From: Desulfovibrio sp.
GTDB lineage: Bacteria; Desulfobacterota; Desulfovibrionia; Desulfovibrionales; Desulfovibrionaceae
Reading direction: 5' to 3'
Assembly (NCBI GenBank): GCA_031280915.1
Contig: JAITGC010000063.1
Coordinates: 1-36,816, forward strand
Length of the DNA stretch: 36,816 nt
Made by a program: the position numbers and the translations under genes. Under the pieces are notes generated by a model. The model had not been told where the DNA came from. It was given only the letters and a program-made list of their open reading frames with translations, and did not search any database. Positions 31,937 to 36,816 of the stretch are shown here, piece after piece. How positions within the stretch are numbered: the stretch's first letter is position 1; each line of letters begins with the position of its first letter.

Positions 31937-34783
31937 ATGCTCAAGAAAGAAGAAAGTAACAAAAAATTCCGTATCCATACCAAAGGGTACGAAGCCGTTA
32001 TCCTGTATCCCGCATTGGTCACCCCGGCGCTGGTGGAACCGGGCGGATGCCTGACGGTCATTCTGGCTCTCAAGGACGCATTCAAGGATAAGAAGATGCC
32101 GTCTGTTCCGCCCAAGGGGGAGATAGGCGCGGAAGCCGCGCGCGTCCTCCATTCACAACTCATCTTGATAGCCTGGGGGGATGAGGCCATCTCCAGCACA
32201 AACGATGTGCCCTATGCCGCTCAAAAGCGGCAGGGCATCGCCCAGCGGCATATGATCTATGCGGATCACATGGAGGCCGTAGACGAATATGGGGGAAATT
32301 ATCGCGGCTGGTATCTGGAAGAATTGCGGGAAGAGGATTTCCTCGTGGAAGGATTTGACGCGGAGGGAAATCCCAAAAAATGGGGCGTCATCCACCGGGG
32401 CGCGGCAAGGATGCATCTTGCCGAAGGAAGAGAATTCAAGCACCTTGTTCAGTTGAATTTCAAGGGCTTCTCTAAGGCCGGCATTCCCGGCATGTATGAA
32501 CTGTCCTGTGTGTGTTTCAAGCTATACGACGATGAGGCCGACAACTCTCCTGAAGCCAGGCGGACGGATGGGTCGCCAGCCGGGGAAGATTCCTGCGAAA
32601 GGCCGATGCGCTGTTGCTATACTGAACCTGATGACGACATGCTCAATGACCATTTTAAAAAGGACAAGCTTGAGCAAAAGCCCCAACTGCTCAGGAAGGA
32701 GGGGAAAATACAGGCTAAAATCATTGGCGGCGACGAGATGTTCCGGCTGTATGACGACAGCAGAAAAGGCATAACAGTTACCCGCCCTGACGGCTCAACG
32801 GATGTCGTTGATATTGAATACGTCCGCAACAACCACGGGCCTCTCCTGCAATTCCGCCATCCTGTCTATATTCCCGCGGACTGGAAAGGCCGGGTGGGAG
32901 TTGTGGGAGACCTGCACGCTTCTTCCCGGCAGTGTCTGTATCCCTTGGCAAACACCCAGGTCATACCGGGAGCCGACCCGGAACATTCCCCGTATCTTGG
33001 CAGGATAGTCCATCAAAATCTGCCGTCGGCAACGACGCTGATGAGGGAAATAGCCAAGGAGAGCGACATCCTGGCTGTTGTCGGCGATCTGTACGATCAC
33101 TCGCGCAACTGCGACCCCAGGATGTTTATGGATACCGTAAGAAATACGGGGCAGTTGTGGGATGCAATGGCTTACAACAAAAAATACCTGGAAAACTACA
33201 ACGCCTACCCGAAAAGCATAGACGGGCTGCTGCTGCTTTCCCGTATTCTGGACATATACAAAGACGGCAAGCCCGTTGTCTATGTGTCCGGTAATCACGA
33301 GGGCTACGAGCATTCGTATGGTGTATCCCCGCGCGTCCGCATAAGCGACGGGATACAGATCAAGCGCGCAAATGAGGATATCGCGGCGGAGCATAATCTG
33401 ACCTTCTATGAGGCAAGTCTGCTGTATGGCAAAGGGGCCTGTGACCTTGGCCTGGAATTTGAGCCTGAGCTCGTTCCGGAAAGCGATGTTGTCACGAGAA
33501 ATCTCAAATTTAATTTCCGGCCGGAAAATTTTGACTGGGTCTATTGTCTTTATACTCCGTGGAAGGACTGCGTGATTCCCTACGGCGAAAAAGAAAACTT
33601 CATTTGCTTGGGGTGGGGGAGCAAAGAGAATTTTCTGGAGCCTGGATTCCTCAATGAGGCTGGTTATCTCCCTTGGGCCGAGGAGGCATGCTCGCAGGCC
33701 CAACTGGGATTGACAAAGTGGGCGGTGGAGCAATCCGGCGCTGAAAAAAACATATTGCTTTCGCATTTCACCTTTGTGTGCTACGATCAAAAGCTTCCCC
33801 TCAACAACAAGGCTGCCGTGGTCAAGACAAACGATGCGGGATTCGGTAAATATTCCATAGGCTCGTTTTATAAAAACAGGCAAGCTTTATATAGGATGCT
33901 GCGTAGCGGCGGTCTTTCCTATGCGGTGTGCGGTCACGGCCACAGGTCGGGCGCGTATGCGTGCGGCCCGCCGGGCGGGCCCGGAAAACTCACGGTCACA
34001 GGCACGGCAGGCAGCCGGAATGTCCTTGACAAATCCCCATTTGCGCTGGGCGAACATAACATCTTGGTCTGCGGCGCGTCAGGCCCTTTCAGTCGCCAGA
34101 ACCACACCGGGGAGCTTGCCGGCTTTGGCATGGATTTTCCCCAGGGCTGTGTTCTGAATATTTCCAATAATACCCTTGCCTGGAAAAGAGATTTGCGTAC
34201 CAAGCCCCGCCTGGCCGTGGTTATGGACTATTTGTGGCATGTGGGTAAGATCCGTCCTTTTATCCTTGATTCAAAGACGCCGGAAAGGGAAAAGGAAGAA
34301 AGCTGCATACACCAGGATTATGATGGAACTTTGTATTTTCAGTTGAGCGAGAAGTTTAAGGCCTTGTTTTCCAAAACGCAGCAGCATCCATTCCGGAAAA
34401 TAAATCTTATTGCGGTTGGAAAGGACAATATGGCGATGTTGTCCATGTATCCCGAGCCTGTGGAAAGCATAAACAAGAAACGGGGGGGGGGCACATTCCC
34501 CGTATTCAACCTGCGTCTTGGCGAAGGCGGGTTATCCGCTTTTAAAAAAGTCACAAAAGCGGATACAGAAATCATTGCGTATTTTCTGAGCATTTCCTTC
34601 TCCAGCGTTCCCGGCGTTGTTGACGCCGACCATTATGACCTGCATACGCCCTGGTGTTTTCCTGTGAAGATTGAGGGAGATTATAAGCGTATATTCAGGC
34701 CAAGCGACAAGAGAGGAGGGGAGTTGCCTGATTATGAATGGTATGAAGAAACATGGGAAGAGGAATACAAGGTAAAAAGATAA
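31937..34783 (+). CDS. Large calcineurin-like metallophosphoesterase, accessory
   Basis: This 948-residue protein is unlike any named enzyme I recognise beyond its catalytic core. Residues 1-310 include beta-rich sequence. The core, about 315-680, has all five metal motifs: GDLHAS (D325, H327), GDLYDH (D384, D387), GNHE (N453, H454), LLSHF (H610) and GHGH (666-669). About 700-948 is an unassigned C-terminal domain. There is no signal peptide. GGGAG lies seven bases before ATG 31937. A run of ten G (34482-34491) falls at codons 849-851 (Arg-Gly-Gly-Gly), so slippage would cut off the last 100 residues. It follows a tRNA and terminator and precedes a beta-helix lipoprotein-like gene. The substrate is unknown. 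Confidence 0.85.
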   Translation: MLKKEESNKKFRIHTKGYEAVILYPALVTPALVEPGGCLTVILALKDAFKDKKMPSVPPKGEIGAEAARVLHSQLILIAWGDEAISSTNDVPYAAQKRQGIAQRHMIYADHMEAVDEYGGNYRGWYLEELREEDFLVEGFDAEGNPKKWGVIHRGAARMHLAEGREFKHLVQLNFKGFSKAGIPGMYELSCVCFKLYDDEADNSPEARRTDGSPAGEDSCERPMRCCYTEPDDDMLNDHFKKDKLEQKPQLLRKEGKIQAKIIGGDEMFRLYDDSRKGITVTRPDGSTDVVDIEYVRNNHGPLLQFRHPVYIPADWKGRVGVVGDLHASSRQCLYPLANTQVIPGADPEHSPYLGRIVHQNLPSATTLMREIAKESDILAVVGDLYDHSRNCDPRMFMDTVRNTGQLWDAMAYNKKYLENYNAYPKSIDGLLLLSRILDIYKDGKPVVYVSGNHEGYEHSYGVSPRVRISDGIQIKRANEDIAAEHNLTFYEASLLYGKGACDLGLEFEPELVPESDVVTRNLKFNFRPENFDWVYCLYTPWKDCVIPYGEKENFICLGWGSKENFLEPGFLNEAGYLPWAEEACSQAQLGLTKWAVEQSGAEKNILLSHFTFVCYDQKLPLNNKAAVVKTNDAGFGKYSIGSFYKNRQALYRMLRSGGLSYAVCGHGHRSGAYACGPPGGPGKLTVTGTAGSRNVLDKSPFALGEHNILVCGASGPFSRQNHTGELAGFGMDFPQGCVLNISNNTLAWKRDLRTKPRLAVVMDYLWHVGKIRPFILDSKTPEREKEESCIHQDYDGTLYFQLSEKFKALFSKTQQHPFRKINLIAVGKDNMAMLSMYPEPVESINKKRGGGTFPVFNLRLGEGGLSAFKKVTKADTEIIAYFLSISFSSVPGVVDADHYDLHTPWCFPVKIEGDYKRIFRPSDKRGGELPDYEWYEETWEEEYKVKR
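34482..34491 (+). repeat. Homopolymeric run of ten G inside the metallophosphoesterase gene
   Basis: Ten consecutive G interrupt the coding sequence as cgg ggg ggg ggc. Runs of this length are classical slipped-strand mutation sites. Losing or gaining one base would frameshift the gene after codon 851. Confidence 0.85.
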
Positions 34784-34838
34784 AATGTTAGAGCAACTTC
34801 ACTTTGAAATTGCTCTGGTGGCGTGGCGGATGCAAAAA

Positions 34839-34897
34839 CCGCTCACTGCGCAGGCGTAGGCGAAATTTATTTTCGCCGTTAACTGCCGCAGCGAGTG
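34839..34897 (-). repeat. Palindromic interspersed repeat, copy 2
   Basis: This is the inverted-orientation partner of the repeat at 18458-18517. The stem is GGCGAAA-TTTAT-TTTCGCC in minus-strand reading, with the same flanking blocks (gctgcgg, taacggcgaaa, cgcctacgcct, gcagtg). It sits 8 bp before the TTG start of the beta-helix gene and 55 bp after the metallophosphoesterase stop. Confidence 0.7.
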
Positions 34898-34904
34898 TTA
34901 AAGT

Positions 34905-36224
34905 TTGAGTGCTTTAATCCTCGCTGCAATTATCTTGATATTTTTCATTATGCAAGGATGCAAATTTATGTCGATCAAGTTTGACAGCACTGATAAATTA
35001 AACGCCGATGTCCAAAAAGACAAAATTTTTTTTAACAATAAAAGAATATCAAATGTCATATTGAACGGACACACAGACGACAATGGAAGCTATGGTGTTA
35101 TTCTTGAGAACATGAAAATCCGCAATCTGACGCTGGAAAATATACAGATGCGCAGAGCGCATTTTAAGAATGTGGCATTTATTGACTGTGCATTTGTAAA
35201 AGTTGACTTCTCTTACAGTAAATTTGAAAATGTCAAGTTTATCCGTGGAGAAATGTCAGGATATGACAGGCAAGATAATTTTGAAGACTATAAAACAGAC
35301 TTCCATCTCGTTGAGGTTGACAATATATTATTTGATAGCGTTGAAATAGGGAAAAGTGTTAATATAAATTTCCATAACGGAATTGTCGTTATGAAGAATG
35401 TTAAAGTTGTATCGAGCAAAGAGAAATCATCAATACTTTTAGGAGGCTCAAATATACATACGCGTATAGATAACTGTATAGTAAAAAACCAATACGGACT
35501 GTCTATTATTGGAGATGACAGCTCAGCATGCATTACGAACAGCAGCTTTATAAATTCAGACATTAAAGTTCAAGGGAAAGCCGCATGGATAGAGAATTGC
35601 ATTCTCAGTAACAGCTCTACACCATCAACATCAACATTGGTGATTAAGAATTCAAAACTGAATACTGTTTCTGTTCGTGGTGCTGGAAGGGCTGAATGGC
35701 GAATATTTCTCGTGGATAATATATATAATAATCCTGCTGACACAACAGCCATGTCGCTCCCACGGGCAAAAAATAAAATAAAAGGGGAAAATGCTCATGT
35801 TTATCTGTATGCTGACACAAAAATTCCCGGAACTTTGGTGGTGAATGGGGGGAATGTGAATATCTTCGGCGCTGAAATAGACAATATATTTATGATCCAG
35901 CAAAGACTTCAGACATATTCGGCGTCCTTAAATTTGCAAAATGTGATAATTAAAAATGGTGATTGGGAATTGGCCGATGTCCGCCAGGGCAAATGGGAAA
36001 ACGTCCATATTTATCTTCCTGTGGATGTGAAGGACGCGAAATTCGGCAAAATCATCGGGTACAATGTGGAGTTTCCCCAAGGCCCGCCTTGGAGCAACGG
36101 TAAGCTGGACATTGTCAACAGCCCGGAACCGCTGGAATTTGACAGAGCCCCTGTCCCCACACTGGAAGAACTGGGCCTGGCCCAATTCTGGAGAAAAAAC
36201 GATTTTTCTGTGGAGGAATACTGA
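34905..36224 (+). CDS. AT-rich pentapeptide/beta-helix protein, putative lipoprotein
   Basis: The 439-residue protein has an N-terminal hydrophobic segment ending IMQGC (Cys19), a passable lipobox, though the usual basic n-region is absent. Residues about 45-115 are pentapeptide-like repeats (LTLENIQMRRAHFKNVAFID). About 120-400 has the spaced Asn, Val and Ile pattern of a right-handed parallel beta-helix. The last 40 residues are a proline-rich tail. A stop at 34899-34901 bounds the frame, so TTG 34905 is the only start that keeps the signal. ATG 34968 with AAGGA would give a cytoplasmic form. The gene is clearly more AT-rich than its neighbours, suggesting transfer. The function is unknown. 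Confidence 0.75.
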   Translation: MSALILAAIILIFFIMQGCKFMSIKFDSTDKLNADVQKDKIFFNNKRISNVILNGHTDDNGSYGVILENMKIRNLTLENIQMRRAHFKNVAFIDCAFVKVDFSYSKFENVKFIRGEMSGYDRQDNFEDYKTDFHLVEVDNILFDSVEIGKSVNINFHNGIVVMKNVKVVSSKEKSSILLGGSNIHTRIDNCIVKNQYGLSIIGDDSSACITNSSFINSDIKVQGKAAWIENCILSNSSTPSTSTLVIKNSKLNTVSVRGAGRAEWRIFLVDNIYNNPADTTAMSLPRAKNKIKGENAHVYLYADTKIPGTLVVNGGNVNIFGAEIDNIFMIQQRLQTYSASLNLQNVIIKNGDWELADVRQGKWENVHIYLPVDVKDAKFGKIIGYNVEFPQGPPWSNGKLDIVNSPEPLEFDRAPVPTLEELGLAQFWRKNDFSVEEY

Positions 36225-36303
36225 AGGAACAAGGGTGGAGCCGTGGGGAAAAGTCCCGCATACTGCACAAAGCCGTTGCCGAGTGCTGTATTGCGGCCGC
36301 TAG

Positions 36304-36357
36304 CTGTAGAGTGTCAACATGTTGTTCACCCAGCGTTCAATTTTGAAGCTGGAGGAT
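36304..36357 (-). mobile_element. IS481-family end with transposase C terminus (reverse)
   Basis: Read on the minus strand it matches the IS481 3' end at 8826-8875, with the same CCTCCAGCTTCAAAA and TTGACACTCTACAG. CTAG (36300-36303) flanks it, the same target tetranucleotide as at 8876. It is about 54 bp long and has no open frame. Confidence 0.75.
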
Positions 36358-36425
36358 TTATTCGTTGCAATCGACAGGACATCAAAATTCGCTTATGCGG
36401 AATTGCGCGAGGAAGCAACAAGAGC
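36355..36425 (+). pseudogene. IS481-family transposase catalytic-core fragment (forward)
   Basis: In the forward frame the segment encodes VAIDRTSKFAYAEL and a little more, the first-aspartate strand of the IS481 DDE core. It directly abuts the reversed C-terminal fragment, so two pieces of one element family are joined head to head. The frame loses similarity near 36425. From there to 36471 I see nothing else. Confidence 0.7.
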
Positions 36426-36471
36426 CACTGAGAAGGACACCACGCCCGGCCCGTACAAAAACGTACACAAG

Positions 36472-36816
36472 CTATGCGCCCGGCTGGTACGCCTCAGCCG
36501 CTCTGGCCAGAAAGCCGGAACGGGTCATGCCGTATTTTCCCGCGTTTGTGTCGATAGCCGCCAAGAGCGCCTTCGGCAGGGAAATGGTCACTTTTACCGG
36601 CGTCAAGTCCAAATTGGGCGCGGGCACAATCTGGTACATAATTTCACCTGCCGGCTGATGGTCTATAGTCCGCAGATGTTCGGCGGTTTTCTCCCTCACA
36701 CGCTCCAAAGATGACGGCGCGGGAAGCGCCTTGTTATCCCCGGCGAGATCGCGCAACATCACGGCCAACACCTCTGACGCCATCATATACGCTTCATCCA
36801 ATGTGTCGGCGCAGGT
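36472..36816 (-). CDS. hicB: HicB-family antitoxin, 5' end beyond the window
   Basis: The frame enters from the right edge and encodes TCADTLDEAYMMASEVLAVM, the partial RNase-H-like dimerisation domain of HicB. A ribbon-helix-helix follows at the C terminus, with VKVTISLPKALLAAIDTNAG and MTRSGFLARAAEAY, which binds DNA and represses the operon. HicB neutralises HicA, an mRNA-cleaving toxin. hicA is normally just upstream of hicB, so here it should lie to the right of the window. Downstream, towards lower coordinates, the gene ends about 47 bp from the scrambled IS481 remnant. Confidence 0.82.
   Translation of the reverse strand, partial: TCADTLDEAYMMASEVLAVMLRDLAGDNKALPAPSSLERVREKTAEHLRTIDHQPAGEIMYQIVPAPNLDLTPVKVTISLPKALLAAIDTNAGKYGMTRSGFLARAAEAYQPGA

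Noticed and set aside
32795..33883. A 362-codon minus-strand frame inside the metallophosphoesterase
   Set aside because: It is antisense to the catalytic core with all five motifs in the plus frame. No family or ribosome binding site supports it.
31671..36816. Integrative element using the tRNA-Ile2 gene as attachment site
   Set aside because: I found no second copy of the tRNA 3' end downstream and no integrase gene. The tRNA is followed at once by its own terminator.
1..36816. CRISPR array
   Set aside because: No regularly spaced direct repeats were seen. The only interspersed repeats are the two palindromic copies and the IS481 ends.

Overview
The window looks like a chromosomal segment of a member of the Desulfovibrionaceae (a sulfate- or sulfite-reducing deltaproteobacterium). 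This is inferred from the gene mix: a FliJ/MotE-type flagellar pair, RicT and MetRS in one operon, hydrogenase maturation genes hypD-hypE-hypC, the futalosine-pathway enzyme MqnA, a DUF4198 (NikK-type) periplasmic protein and an iron-sulfur flavoprotein. I did not search a database, so the taxon is an inference.

Layout. 1-300: remnants of an IS5-type and an IS481-type element. 386-527: tRNA-Met with its terminator (minus). 635-2978: fliJ, a motE-like gene and truA (plus), behind a good sigma-54 motif. 2979-7000: a minus-strand unit with the small SRP RNA, ricT, metG, a 65-aa gene and uppP. 7071-8446: two exported proteins (an OB-fold BOF protein and a VanX-like dipeptidase). 8608-8879: an IS481 remnant whose CTAG target overlaps the fliS stop codon. 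8876-12408: fliD-fliS behind a second sigma-54 motif. 12552-15216: a ModE-like regulator, then a CaCA exchanger and a DUF3298-like protein. 15224-18398: MBL hydrolase, Fe-S flavoprotein, ComF and DUF4198 protein (minus). 18458-21256: a palindromic repeat and a protein with degenerate GGDEF and TPR domains. 21249-31092: a long minus-strand run (wbpP, hypD, hypE, hypC, uvrD, a membrane glycosyltransferase-like gene, an acidic protein, mqnA).

The right end is accessory. After a 103-aa protein and a CAT-anticodon tRNA (probably tRNA-Ile2) with a strong terminator comes a 948-aa metallophosphoesterase with all catalytic motifs and a run of ten G inside the gene. It is followed by a second copy of the palindromic repeat, an AT-rich pentapeptide/beta-helix putative lipoprotein, a scrambled IS481 remnant and a HicB-like antitoxin gene running off the edge. 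The metallophosphoesterase and beta-helix pair, with its possible slippage switch and composition unlike its neighbours, is the best candidate for an undescribed system. Its function is not known from the sequence.

Start codons were moved from the longest-ORF position wherever a ribosome binding site, signal peptide or family N terminus argued for it. Each case is stated in the entry.
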